Positions 1-9,117 of a DNA stretch of 64,000 nt are shown in pieces. The notes beneath the pieces were generated by a model that worked only from the letters and a program-made list of their open reading frames with translations, searched no databases and was not told where the DNA came from. The stretch comes from Paenibacillus tuaregi. GTDB taxonomy: Bacteria; Bacillota; Bacilli; Paenibacillales; Paenibacillaceae. The stretch lies in contig NZ_LT575476.1 of assembly GCF_900086655.1 (NCBI RefSeq), positions 3,321,869 through 3,385,868 on the forward strand, given 5' to 3'. Both the position numbers and the translations under genes were made by a program. Numbering within the stretch: position 1 is the stretch's first letter; every line of letters starts with the position of its first letter.

Positions 1-950
1 GCAGCCGCCGATAGTCCTGCCGCCTGCTCATCAATATGAATACGGCCCCGGTAGATCGCCCGGCCAGCTTCATCCTGCACTATCGTCACTTTAACGCCTG
101 GCAGAGCCTCAAGAGGTTCCAGCAGCTTGAGAGAAGCCTTCTCCTGCTCACTTTTGTCCGTCTTGCTCATGTACTCGTCCAGTGCCTGCAGAAGTCCAAA
201 GGTCGTTTCCTTGCCTACCTTCATGCTTCGACCGATACCGTGAAGCTGCACTTTGAGCCAGTCAACATATTTGCGCTTGCCACCGACAATGCCGGAGGTA
301 GGCCCTTCAATCGCTTTGGACCCGCTATAAATGGCCAGATCGGATACCTGCACATACTTCTGGATATCCTCCTCTGCAGCAGCATCCACAATCAGTGGAA
401 TTCCGCGTCTCTGGGCAATTTCCCAGGCCTCCTCCACAGAAATCATATTCTTCTGCACGCAGTGGTGGGACTTCACATACAGGATCGCCGCAGTATTGAC
501 GTTAATTGCATCCTCAATATGATATTTACGGCCTTCATTTGCGTAACCGGCTTCCACAAGGCTCCCCCCGCCAAGGTACACCATTGTCTCCACGGGAGCT
601 CCATACTGGACATTGTGTCCCTTGAGCATGATGATTTCATTTCTCGCAATCGGGTCCTGATGCAATCTCTCACTGGCCCGGCGCTGTCCCTGGGTCACCA
701 CTGCCGCCACGGAGAGCGCAATTCCGCTGGACGCCGAGTTGACGACAACAGCGGCTTCAGATCCTAGGATGCCAGCTATATAATCCCCGGCCTTATCAAC
801 AAGATCAGCAATTTCAACGTACTGCTGGCCCCCCTGCTTCATCGCTTCCATCACTGTATCCGTAGGGGCGGATACGCCAAGAATACTCATTCTTCCACTA
901 GCATTGATAACCCGCTTAAGACCGTATTTAGCATTCAGTGAATGTGCCAT
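1..950 (-). CDS. SelA/DgaE-like PLP-dependent enzyme, 3' end outside window
   Basis: The reverse strand reads from ATG at 950 to the window edge, about 316 codons without a stop, so the C-terminus is missing. The start MAHSLNAKYGLKRVINASGR and the later SGSKAIEGP segment, whose Lys (around base 320) is the expected pyridoxal-phosphate lysine, fit the SelA-like aminotransferase-fold family. Members beside an amidohydrolase, as here, are usually annotated as D-glucosaminate-6-phosphate ammonia-lyase (DgaE type) rather than selenocysteine synthase. The start lies inside the end of the upstream amidohydrolase (23 bp overlap), implying one transcript and coupled translation. Expected role: beta-elimination on a phosphorylated amino-sugar acid in the cytoplasm. 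Substrate is inferred; a KDPG-type aldolase just beyond base 1 would support it. Confidence 0.75.
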   Translation of the reverse strand, partial: MAHSLNAKYGLKRVINASGRMSILGVSAPTDTVMEAMKQGGQQYVEIADLVDKAGDYIAGILGSEAAVVVNSASSGIALSVAAVVTQGQRRASERLHQDPIARNEIIMLKGHNVQYGAPVETMVYLGGGSLVEAGYANEGRKYHIEDAINVNTAAILYVKSHHCVQKNMISVEEAWEIAQRRGIPLIVDAAAEEDIQKYVQVSDLAIYSGSKAIEGPTSGIVGGKRKYVDWLKVQLHGIGRSMKVGKETTFGLLQALDEYMSKTDKSEQEKASLKLLEPLEALPGVKVTIVQDEAGRAIYRGRIHIDEQAAGLSAA

Positions 951-2028
951 TTACAAAAGCTCCTCTCGGTTCAATATACTGATCCGCAATCCGCTCTTCG
1001 CCTTCGGAGTCGGTAAGGGTGATTTTTCCTGGTTTAAGCTCGAACAGCGTCAGGTTCGCCTCATCCCCTGCTTGAATCCGCCCAAGCTCAGGTCTGTTCA
1101 GCCAATTAGCGGCTTTCTCCGTCACCGCATAGATCACCTCTTCAAGGCTGTAACCTAAATAAAGGAACTTGGTCAGGACATTGGCCAGACTGTATACGGG
1201 ACCGTTCAACCGGTTGGCGCGGTATATATCCGTACTAATCGTGTCGGGCCGGATTCCGGCCTTTCTCGCATACTCAGCCACCTTAAACGAGAAGCTGGCC
1301 GTGCCGTGCCCCACATCGAGATGAACCCCCCGGTTCAATGCCGCAAGGAGCTCTGGCAGCGGGTCGCCCTGTGAATCGAATAAATTATTCGGCTTCCCAT
1401 TAAGGTAATGGGTAATAATATCTTTGTTCTCCATTAACTCCAGAACTTCCTCTATCATGGGAGGAGCGGAGCCGATATGCACCATTATGGGCAGATGGGT
1501 CTCATAAGATAGTACCCTTGCCAATCTCAGAGGTTCAATTCCGCTTCTCTGCACAACACTCCGGCTGATCCGCGCCTTAAGTCCAACAATAAATTCCTTA
1601 TGGTCACGGCAAGCCTGAAGTGCTTTCTCCACATCAATCCACTCCAGACGGGAAAGCTCATCCACCCGTTCGAGACCGATATGAGAGATGTTTAGAAAAG
1701 CCAGCAGCCTTGTGTGAGCACGCTCCGCGTTGCCTCTTAGTTCCCCGATCCGGTCCGCGCCGCAGCTTCCCGCATCAAGTATGGTGGTGACCCCCTGCTT
1801 AACCCCAATTTCATCGATCTCATCCCCGTAGGGCTCGAACTCTGGAAAAGCATGCACATGCATATCTATCCACCCGCTGGACACGTACTGCCCGGTGCAG
1901 TCCCTGATCTCACTGCCTGACGCTTCTCCCGCCCGTGTGATTTCGACGATTTTCCCGAATGCAATGACAATGTCAACGGCATGCCCATTGACGGTCTTCA
2001 CATTACGAAGCACAACCTTATCACCCAA
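928..2028 (-). CDS. Amidohydrolase/deacetylase-family metallohydrolase
   Basis: This 366-residue cytoplasmic protein of the amidohydrolase superfamily has the metal-binding HVH motif (GWIDMHVHAFPE, about residues 51-62), the DAGSCGADR segment, a conserved K in VGLKARIS (likely the bridging lysine) and later His residues in VHIGSAP and DVGHGTASF, all typical of the EF_0837/AHA_3915-type family. The start is TTG at 2028: the in-frame codon two positions upstream is TAG, and a GAGGTGAT ribosome binding site precedes it. It overlaps the SelA-like gene by 23 bp and is probably first in the operon. In related clusters it accompanies DgaE/DgaF homologues, suggesting N-deacylation of an amino-sugar acid or related amide before elimination. 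Function is inferred from family and context. Confidence 0.82.
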   Translation of the reverse strand: MGDKVVLRNVKTVNGHAVDIVIAFGKIVEITRAGEASGSEIRDCTGQYVSSGWIDMHVHAFPEFEPYGDEIDEIGVKQGVTTILDAGSCGADRIGELRGNAERAHTRLLAFLNISHIGLERVDELSRLEWIDVEKALQACRDHKEFIVGLKARISRSVVQRSGIEPLRLARVLSYETHLPIMVHIGSAPPMIEEVLELMENKDIITHYLNGKPNNLFDSQGDPLPELLAALNRGVHLDVGHGTASFSFKVAEYARKAGIRPDTISTDIYRANRLNGPVYSLANVLTKFLYLGYSLEEVIYAVTEKAANWLNRPELGRIQAGDEANLTLFELKPGKITLTDSEGEERIADQYIEPRGAFVNGTFTEC

Positions 2029-2116
2029 GCCCTATCACCTCATCCTATTATCTGTCCACTCTCTGCTCACTCATATAAAAGGCATCTAACAGCCATCCCT
2101 TTCCTATAAGCTGCTA

Positions 2117-2144
2117 ATAATGCTAGAGTAGCACATAATTTCAA
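2117..2144 (-). promoter_or_regulatory. Possible sigma-A promoter of the amidohydrolase/SelA-like operon
   Basis: On the reverse strand TTGAAA (2144-2139) and CATTAT (2122-2117) are separated by 16 bp, about 85 bp upstream of the TTG start of the amidohydrolase. It was chosen by eye from consensus resemblance and position. Confidence 0.35.
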
Positions 2145-2169
2145 CAAGGTAAATATAACGTTATAATGT

Positions 2170-2712
2170 TTATTGCTGACTCATTTCTTTAGCCAGGGCT
2201 TGCAGCTTGTTCATCGTATTCCAGTTCCTTGTGGTGGATGGGATTTTGATTTTGTTCATCGCCCCAGCCAGCTTGGAATCCAAAATACTTTTACGGAACA
2301 AATAATACACATCCCGACCTACCACGGAGCACTGATCCTCCTCGTTCTCCATCTCCTTCAGCTTTACAAGCTCCTCCTGAGGCAGAGGCTCACCGAGCAG
2401 AGTTACGTAAAAGCTCTCCCCTTCAGCAAGGGTATGACCCGCATATGGAGTGTTTGTAATCAGATGGTCAAGTTCATCTGCAGTCCGCAGGATTACCTTA
2501 AGTGAAATGCCAAATGCGGTGTGAATAATCCCCTCAAGCTCTGGAACCAGCTCCGCCTCCGTCTTGTCCGATTCAAACAGAACATTTCCGCTTTGAATAT
2601 AAGTTTTGACCCGCATGAACCCAGCATCCTCCAGTGCCTTTTTTAAATCAGCCATTTTAATTTTGTTGTTTCCGCCCACATTGATCCCTCTTAGCAGTGC
2701 AATATAGATCAT
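2170..2712 (-). CDS. DUF1697 family protein
   Basis: The 180-residue protein begins MIYIALLRGINVGG and continues with the YIQSGNVLFES segment, the hallmarks of the DUF1697 family, and is of normal length for it. The family has no established biochemical role. No signal peptide or membrane segment is visible, so it should be cytoplasmic. A good ribosome binding site (GAGGAGG) lies a few bases before the ATG. It is monocistronic between the amino-sugar operon promoter and a divergent lipoprotein gene. Family assignment is confident; function is unknown. Confidence 0.85.
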   Translation of the reverse strand: MIYIALLRGINVGGNNKIKMADLKKALEDAGFMRVKTYIQSGNVLFESDKTEAELVPELEGIIHTAFGISLKVILRTADELDHLITNTPYAGHTLAEGESFYVTLLGEPLPQEELVKLKEMENEEDQCSVVGRDVYYLFRKSILDSKLAGAMNKIKIPSTTRNWNTMNKLQALAKEMSQQ

Positions 2713-3005
2713 TAGATGATCCTCCTCTTCAAGTGATTGTTACTATATAAAATGAACTTATGAAGGCTGCCCTTTTCGGGCGCTGCGATGTCGAGTAATC
2801 TTACGATCACGGTTGCCTCCGAAATACTTGAAATAAGTGCCCAATGGGCCATTTCATCTATTTGTTGCCTTCGTATATTGTACTACATTCAAATACAGAG
2901 TTACTCTTCTAAACTTCCAACTTGCTGGAAACCTATCTCAATTTCATTTATACTCATACCAGGTATATGTATATTTGTTAGCGATGAAAGGAGACCTAAG
3001 TTCCT

Positions 3006-3521
3006 ATGAAAAAACGGATCTATACAGCCCTCGCCTCTCTCCTTGGAGCCGGCATGATCCTATCCGCCTGCGGCTTTGGCCAGTCTACGGATTCGCAGCA
3101 GCCTAAGCCACATTCAGGATCTGACCATGTAAAGCAAACCGCAAGTGGCGACCTTCAGGAGAAGACCGTCTCGCTGGATAAGCTGCCCGCCTTTTTAAGT
3201 CAGGCTTCTACCGAGGTGAAATCGGGTTACGTAACAGCGGCCTCCGTTTCCGATATCCTCTCTTCCATTCCATGTTATTGCGGGTGTGGGAAATCTGCCG
3301 GGCACAAGAGCAATTTGAATTGTTTTATCTCAGAGATCAACAAGGACGGCTCCGTCTTGTGGGATGACCATGGAACCCGGTGCGGCGTGTGTCTTGAAAC
3401 TGCAAAAACGACTGCTGAAATGAAAAAACAGGGCAAATCCCTGAAGGAAATCCGGAGAATCATCGATGAGCAATACAAAGAAGGTTATGCTCCGCCTACC
3501 CCGACACCGATACCCCTATAA
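3006..3521 (+). CDS. PCYCGC-motif lipoprotein
   Basis: This 171-residue protein has a lipoprotein signal peptide (MKKRIYTAL start, lipobox LSAC with acylated Cys22), a polar linker and then the diagnostic PCYCGCG motif at residues 89-95, followed by Cys106 and a CGVC pair at 126-129. These match the Firmicute PCYCGC-domain family, membrane-anchored proteins of unknown function whose clustered cysteines suggest metal (copper or iron-sulfur) handling or redox work outside the membrane; that role is inference. AAGGAG lies about 12 bases before the ATG, a longish spacing. The C-terminus ends in a proline/threonine-rich tail (PPTPTPIPL). The next gene, 130 bp downstream on the same strand, is a small membrane protein that may be co-expressed. 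Confidence 0.85.
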   Translation: MKKRIYTALASLLGAGMILSACGFGQSTDSQQPKPHSGSDHVKQTASGDLQEKTVSLDKLPAFLSQASTEVKSGYVTAASVSDILSSIPCYCGCGKSAGHKSNLNCFISEINKDGSVLWDDHGTRCGVCLETAKTTAEMKKQGKSLKEIRRIIDEQYKEGYAPPTPTPIPL

Positions 3522-3650
3522 CGAGCGTTTTATTCAAGGATAGTTTATAAATTTTTGGGGAAACGGCGCTGCCTAGTGGTTCTAGAATCAAAGATTGCAA
3601 TTTAGTAAGGATGCCTATAATCTTGAATTAACACAATGGGTGAGGACGGT

Positions 3651-3872
3651 GTGAATATGATGGAGCATTTGCCTTACATCCTTATCATAGTGATAGCAGT
3701 GATTGGCGGGTTGGGTACCCTGCTGATTGGTCATTCCAAGGCCAATAAGGTCAGCAATCCAGAATACGACCGGCGGACAAAAGGAAATTTGGGCAAGCTT
3801 TCTTGGATTTATGTTGCAGCTACGGTGGTGACCTTTGCAGCCGCAGCCATCTATTTATCCAGCAAAGCCTAA
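3651..3872 (+). CDS. Small two-helix membrane protein, unknown function
   Basis: A 73-residue product with two hydrophobic helices (LPYILIIVIAVIGGLGTLLIG near the N-terminus and WIYVAATVVTFAAAAIYL near the C-terminus) joined by a basic loop containing NPEYDRRTKGN. The start is uncertain: GTG at 3651 and ATG at 3657 and 3660 are all close behind a GTGAGGACG sequence, and an ATG at 3636 would add five residues; I prefer 3651 or 3657. I do not recognise a family. Its neighbour is the PCYCGC lipoprotein, and it ends before a strong bidirectional terminator. Confidence 0.7.
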   Translation: MNMMEHLPYILIIVIAVIGGLGTLLIGHSKANKVSNPEYDRRTKGNLGKLSWIYVAATVVTFAAAAIYLSSKA

Positions 3873-3914
3873 GAAGAAGCGGTCCGGAGCCTCTTGAACA
3901 CAAACAGAACTCCT

Positions 3915-3960
3915 ACACAAAGAGAGGGGCCGTCTTTAGGGACGGCCCCTCTCTTTGTGT
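3915..3960. terminator. Bidirectional intrinsic terminator
   Basis: A perfect 20-bp inverted repeat (3915-3934 and 3941-3960) with a 6-base loop and A/T-rich flanks lies between two convergent genes, overlapping the first base of the stop codon of the reverse-strand gene. Confidence 0.92.
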
Positions 3961-4808
3961 TATTTTGCATAAGCAGGGCTGATCTCCGCAAAGCGCTCAA
4001 GGTCACTAGCGCTCACGGGTCCAGCTTCTTGAAGCAGGTTTCCTTTTCGCGTGTATTGATAGAGCACATAATTCCCGGACTCATCCCCATTCACGAAATC
4101 AAAGCCCTTCCCGTCTTCGCCCCAAAGTATAGCTACCGTATTCTTATAGACCCGGGGGGTCGCGATATCGAGAAGCATTCGTGAATCGGTATCATATACC
4201 GCAACACTACTTCTATTCTGCTCACCATAGGATAAAGCCAGTTCATGGCCTTCCGGGGACCAATTATAGGCATGAATCAGATTCACAGTCCCTCTGCCGT
4301 TCCGGCTGAAATAGTCATTCACCGGGTAATAATCGCCTTTCTTCAGATCCATGATGATCAGCTTATAACCCTCCTTAAATTGATAATGAAGGGCTAGATA
4401 TCGGTGGTCCGCCGACAAAGTGACCGATGAGACAGAACTTGGCAGTGGATTCAATTCGAGCTTAAACGCCTTGCCTCCTGAGGTGATGGACGTATCGCGT
4501 ATTTCCATACTACCCGAAATCTGGTCTTCCGATGACGGAGCCAGATGCCCTGTGAAGCTCACGTCCCCAGCCTGCCAGCTGACCTTGTCATCATTTACTT
4601 GAACCGGAACAATCTCCGGCATACTATATTTCTTAGAGGCTTCCGCAGGCGTTTCGTCGACAGCTGGAGCAACGGCCGCCTGCCCTGAGTCAAGGGTCCT
4701 CATATTATCCGCTTCTGCTTGAGTCTCGGAAATATCTCCACTTGCCGTGCAGCCGATTACCGTGAATACAACCAGGACCGCCATGATTGTCATGTAAATG
4801 GATTTCAT
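3960..4808 (-). CDS. Lipoprotein with WD/TolB-like beta-propeller features
   Basis: The 282-residue product has a lipoprotein signal peptide with lipobox VIGC (Cys20), an acidic low-complexity linker to about residue 60, and a C-terminal part with repeats resembling TolB/WD-type blades, for example VSSVTLSADHRYLALHYQF and YNWSPEGHELALSYGEQ. It is therefore probably anchored on the outer face of the membrane. I do not recognise a named family and propose no activity. It is a single gene followed by the perfect-hairpin terminator at 3915-3960. Confidence 0.75.
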   Translation of the reverse strand: MKSIYMTIMAVLVVFTVIGCTASGDISETQAEADNMRTLDSGQAAVAPAVDETPAEASKKYSMPEIVPVQVNDDKVSWQAGDVSFTGHLAPSSEDQISGSMEIRDTSITSGGKAFKLELNPLPSSVSSVTLSADHRYLALHYQFKEGYKLIIMDLKKGDYYPVNDYFSRNGRGTVNLIHAYNWSPEGHELALSYGEQNRSSVAVYDTDSRMLLDIATPRVYKNTVAILWGEDGKGFDFVNGDESGNYVLYQYTRKGNLLQEAGPVSASDLERFAEISPAYAK

Positions 4809-4962
4809 CCCACTTTCGCCTCCTTACCGTGGCCTGACTGTATGTGTGACCTTTTCATCTGCTAACTATTTTACACCATTGCGAAGAGCTTGCGGACATT
4901 TGGATATATTTAATTAGAAGCGAACAGGAACCCTCCGCCAACCATGGCGATGTTCGGCTCAT

Positions 4963-7900
4963 TTAACTATTTTGCCCTTTCCTTGAGGAAATTATCTCCA
5001 TCAGGACCCGGTCGATCTCTGACATATCAATCGGCTTCGCTACGAAATCCTGCATGCCGCTGGCCAGACAGGTCAATTTATCCTCATGCCTGGCAAAAGC
5101 AGTTACGGCAACGATGTAGGGCCGGCTCTCATACCCGGGATGGGAACGAATCAGCTTCACAGCGTCAAGCCCATCCATTAAAGGCATCTGCACATCCATG
5201 AAGACCAGTTCGTAGTTATTGCTCAAAATAGCATCCACCGCTTCCTTTCCGTTACTAACAATATCCGCATGATGTCCTCTGTGGCTGAGTATCGTATGCA
5301 GAAGCTTCTGGTTCACCGGGTGATCTTCGGCTATAAGTATCTGGATCGGTTCAAAGTGTTCCGCAGCTGGACAAGCGTCCTCCTTAAACGAGGCATTGGC
5401 TTCCATATCTGTCCGGGGAGTCTGCTCCTCTTCCTCTGCACCCGATTCATGATAAAGACCCGAGGAAACCGTAAACCGGAAGGTGGAACCTCTTCCTACT
5501 TCACTTTCCACGCCAATCGACCCACCCATAAGCTCAACAAGCTTTTTGCTGATCGCCAGACCGAGGCCGGTTCCCCCATACTTACGATTGATAGAGGGAT
5601 GGAGCTGGGAGAAGGATTGAAACAGCTGACCCTGAAGATCGAGAGGAATTCCAATCCCTGTGTCTTCTACAAAGAACTCCAGCACGATCCCGTCAGACGA
5701 CTTGTAACGGTGTTTGGCGCGGACCGTAAGATTGATTCTGCCCTTCTCCGTGAATTTGACCGCGTTGCTAAGCAGATTAATCAATACTTGACGAAGGCGC
5801 ACCTCATCCCCAATGACCAGGCTTGGGACCGATATATCTACGTGATAGACAAGCTCAATCTGCTTCTCCTCGGCACGCGGAGCAAAGAGCTCAACAACGC
5901 TTTTGACAATATGAACCGGACTAACCGGGTCTTGGTTTAGAACCATCTTGCCAGCCTCAATTTTACTAAAGTCAAGAATCTCATTCAAAATATGCAGCAA
6001 AGAATTACTGCTCTGAACGATAATATTGGTATATTCGCGCTGTTCTTCATCCAGTTCTGTGCTCTCGAGCAGACTGGTCATTCCAATGATTCCGTTCATT
6101 GGTGTCCGCAGCTCATGACTCATAATGGCCAGGAATTCCGATTTGGCCCGGTCGGCCCGTTCGGCCGATTCCTTAGCCTGGATAATCTCTTTCTCATCCG
6201 TGACATCACGGAAGACGACAACGGCTCCTTTACGCTCACCTTTATCTATCAAAGGACTGACCCGGTATTCGACCAGAAAGCTGGTTCCATCCTGTTTCCA
6301 GAATACTTCTTCCGTGCTCTGATACCAGCGGCCTTCCTTCGCCGCCACATAGATGGGTGTCTCACCAGGGGCATAATGGCTTCCATCCAGCCGGGTCATC
6401 TGAATTGAGTCAAGCTGATACTGTCCGATAATCTCGCGGTGACTGTAGCCGAGCATGGCTGCGGCAGCAGGATTGATGAACGTAACTCTTCCATCGTTAT
6501 CCACCCCAAAGATGCCTTCTGTAACCGAGTTCAGAATCAAGGTGTACTCATTGCTAAGCTTCTCAATTTGCTTGATATACTCGCTGCGCTCCGTAATATC
6601 ACTGGAAATTCCGTACACGCCAACAATCTCATCATCAATAATAATTGGAATATTGGCTACCGAAATATCAACCAGATGCCCCTGTTTATGACGGATCGAT
6701 ATTTCATAGTTCTGCGGGAATCCACGGGCTGCCAAGCCAAAGTGATGCAAGGTCTTAGATATGAATTCATCCGGTACCAAAGGACCGAAATACTTACCGA
6801 TCAGCTCATCTAGAGCATAGCCTGTCAGCAGCTCCAGATTCTCGTTTGCCGTTAAATAGTCTCCGGCCAGATTCATGGAGTAGACTGCAGAAGGATTATT
6901 TTCGAACAAAGACTTATAACGGCTCTCGCTCTCCTTAAGCAGGCGCTCCGACTTCTTACGGGAGGAGATGTTACCCGCAATTCCATATGCACCGACAATC
7001 TGGTGATTGACTACAATCGGCAGGATCGTAAGGCTGACATCAACCAAGTCCTTTGTACGTGTATACATTCGGGTCTCCCAAGACTTCGTGCTTCCGCGAA
7101 ACACACTCTCAATCGCAGCTCGGGTCGCCTCCTGATCCATTGGGTCGATCAGCGGAATTAGCGGCTTGTCTATCATTTCCTCACGGGAGTATCCGATCAA
7201 GGATTCCATACTTGTATTCATTGACATCAGATTGCCCTCAAGATCAATGGCGAAAATCCCCTCTGGGTTATATTCAAATAAAGACTTATACCGGCTCTGG
7301 CTCTCCTGTAGCCTGAGCTCGATCTGTCTACGCTCTGTAATGTCCCGGGATACTGCAATGATTTCCTCCACCTGCCGGAATTCATCGTAGGCATAAATCG
7401 AAGCCGTTTCAAAACTGACATAAGTGCCGTCTTTTCGCTTAAAGCGGTAGACTACGGTTTCCGGCCCCAGACCCATTCTGTTCATTTCCAGATAATATCT
7501 CACGGCGTCCTGGTCTTCCTCGTGGATAAAATCCAGTCCGGCTTGTCCAATCATCTCCGCTGGTTCGTAACCGAGCATGGTCCGGCACACTGGAGAAGCA
7601 TACAGAAAGGTCGCCTCTTCATCAGGAGCATGCCTGGAAATGAAATCCAATGAACTTTCCGAAATTAAGCGAAACTGCCGCTCGCTCTCTCTGAGCTTGT
7701 CCATCGTCTCTCTTCGCTCTGTAATGTCCTGCACCATCCCCACCATCTGGATTGCCTTACCACTTACATGGTCAATCTCAACTCTCCATCTGGAGTATAC
7801 AATTCGCAGGCTTCCATCCGGCTTGGTCATGCGATACTCGCATTCCCCATTCTCACCGTTATGAATGGCCGATTCATAAGCCCTCCCAATCATCTTTAAA

Positions 7901-8829
7901 TCATCAGGGCTCAGACAGGCCATAACAGACTCCATCGTATCAACCGGATTCATTGCATATCCGAAAATCCTACGCATCTCTTCCGAGAAATGGACTTTGT
8001 TATTCTGAATATCCCAATCAAACGTGCCTATATTAGCTATCCTTTGGGCTTCGGCAAGCATCTTCTCTGAATTCACTCTGTCTGTGATGTTACGTCCAAT
8101 AGCGAGAATCCGCTCGATATGGTTACGCTCACCCCTTACAATCTGGAACGAGGTCTCCAGCCATAAATAATGGCCGTTCTTATGTCTTACCCGTCTCCGG
8201 TAGACATCACTGTCTGAATATAAGGCATTGTCACGCTTCATCTGTTCCGCATCCTCCGGATGGTAGAACAGGGTTCTGTGCTTGCCTATCATTTCGCTCG
8301 GGTCATACCCAAGCACCGTTTCGCAAGAGGGAGACATATAAGTGATAAACCCATCCGGGGTGCTGACGGAAATCAGATCAGGCGTATTATTGGTAATCAA
8401 ATTATATAAATCATGATTAATTTCAAGCTGCTGCTCAGACATATGAGGCTCCGCAATTGAAACAAACTGTGCTAGAATGCATGCCGGTTCCGAAGAGCCT
8501 TCTTCAGCAACCGAAGACAGCGTCGTGCTTGCCCGCACCATTTTTCCGGACTTATGAACAAATTGCCCTTCAAACACAGCCACCTCCTGCGTCTGAAGGT
8601 CTGTAGGTGTTGGGTTAAATGAACTTAATTCGGATTCAGAATCCTCATCAAACTTAATTTTGGTATAGCTCATCGCCAACAGTTCACCTTCGGAATATCC
8701 CAGCATAGTGCAAAAAGCCGGATTAACCATTAAGAACCGGTGATTCTGGCCATCGATCACAGCGACTCCTGTGGATGAACTTTTGTAGAATTGTTTGAAT
8801 ACTGCCATCTGTCTGGATGAGGATACCAT
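4963..8829 (-). CDS. Multi-PAS hybrid sensor histidine kinase/response regulator
   Basis: A 1288-residue signalling protein without membrane segments, so a cytoplasmic sensor. By repeat spacing I see seven PAS modules with PAC-type endings (DITER, NITDR, DVTDE) at about residues 10-125, 140-252, 258-373, 383-501, 508-625, 635-749 and 760-880. HisKA follows, with phospho-acceptor His905 in SHELRTPMNG, then HATPase_c with an N box (NLLSNAVKF), DTGIG at 1056-1060 and GTGLG at 1086-1090, and a receiver domain with phospho-acceptor Asp1212 in VFMDVQMPLMDG. No Hpt domain is present, so phosphotransfer onward needs another protein. AAGGAGG precedes the ATG by seven bases. No partner regulator lies nearby. 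The number of tandem PAS domains is high; their ligands are unknown. Confidence 0.92.
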   Translation of the reverse strand: MVSSSRQMAVFKQFYKSSSTGVAVIDGQNHRFLMVNPAFCTMLGYSEGELLAMSYTKIKFDEDSESELSSFNPTPTDLQTQEVAVFEGQFVHKSGKMVRASTTLSSVAEEGSSEPACILAQFVSIAEPHMSEQQLEINHDLYNLITNNTPDLISVSTPDGFITYMSPSCETVLGYDPSEMIGKHRTLFYHPEDAEQMKRDNALYSDSDVYRRRVRHKNGHYLWLETSFQIVRGERNHIERILAIGRNITDRVNSEKMLAEAQRIANIGTFDWDIQNNKVHFSEEMRRIFGYAMNPVDTMESVMACLSPDDLKMIGRAYESAIHNGENGECEYRMTKPDGSLRIVYSRWRVEIDHVSGKAIQMVGMVQDITERRETMDKLRESERQFRLISESSLDFISRHAPDEEATFLYASPVCRTMLGYEPAEMIGQAGLDFIHEEDQDAVRYYLEMNRMGLGPETVVYRFKRKDGTYVSFETASIYAYDEFRQVEEIIAVSRDITERRQIELRLQESQSRYKSLFEYNPEGIFAIDLEGNLMSMNTSMESLIGYSREEMIDKPLIPLIDPMDQEATRAAIESVFRGSTKSWETRMYTRTKDLVDVSLTILPIVVNHQIVGAYGIAGNISSRKKSERLLKESESRYKSLFENNPSAVYSMNLAGDYLTANENLELLTGYALDELIGKYFGPLVPDEFISKTLHHFGLAARGFPQNYEISIRHKQGHLVDISVANIPIIIDDEIVGVYGISSDITERSEYIKQIEKLSNEYTLILNSVTEGIFGVDNDGRVTFINPAAAAMLGYSHREIIGQYQLDSIQMTRLDGSHYAPGETPIYVAAKEGRWYQSTEEVFWKQDGTSFLVEYRVSPLIDKGERKGAVVVFRDVTDEKEIIQAKESAERADRAKSEFLAIMSHELRTPMNGIIGMTSLLESTELDEEQREYTNIIVQSSNSLLHILNEILDFSKIEAGKMVLNQDPVSPVHIVKSVVELFAPRAEEKQIELVYHVDISVPSLVIGDEVRLRQVLINLLSNAVKFTEKGRINLTVRAKHRYKSSDGIVLEFFVEDTGIGIPLDLQGQLFQSFSQLHPSINRKYGGTGLGLAISKKLVELMGGSIGVESEVGRGSTFRFTVSSGLYHESGAEEEEQTPRTDMEANASFKEDACPAAEHFEPIQILIAEDHPVNQKLLHTILSHRGHHADIVSNGKEAVDAILSNNYELVFMDVQMPLMDGLDAVKLIRSHPGYESRPYIVAVTAFARHEDKLTCLASGMQDFVAKPIDMSEIDRVLMEIISSRKGQNS

Positions 8830-9117
8830 TGCTAGCCTCCTTAATTTGGATAACGACTATTCTTAGTTGATAACTTAAGTATACGATATAAATAAACAAA
8901 ATCCTCAGTTTTAGATCAGCAGAAGCCATATATGTACAAAAAAACAACGCCGGTATCAAAATCCCGGCACAGGTTGGGTCACAATCTCAATACTCTTGTC
9001 GGGATGATCCCCCCGGTTATTGTGTATATACTCAATAGGAGGAATCTTTCCAAAAATACCTATATACTTAAATGATCACGTATAATCGCTCGATTCGTAA
9101 GAGGAGGAATCAGAAAG

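Noticed and set aside
36-767. 243-codon open frame on the forward strand
   Set aside because: Lies opposite the SelA/DgaE-like gene, whose conserved motifs are on the reverse strand; the forward translation has no family features.
2713-3005. Possible coding remnant or RNA in the 293-bp gap before the PCYCGC gene
   Set aside because: Reverse frames are short and without family resemblance; only a small GCCC/GGGC hairpin is seen.
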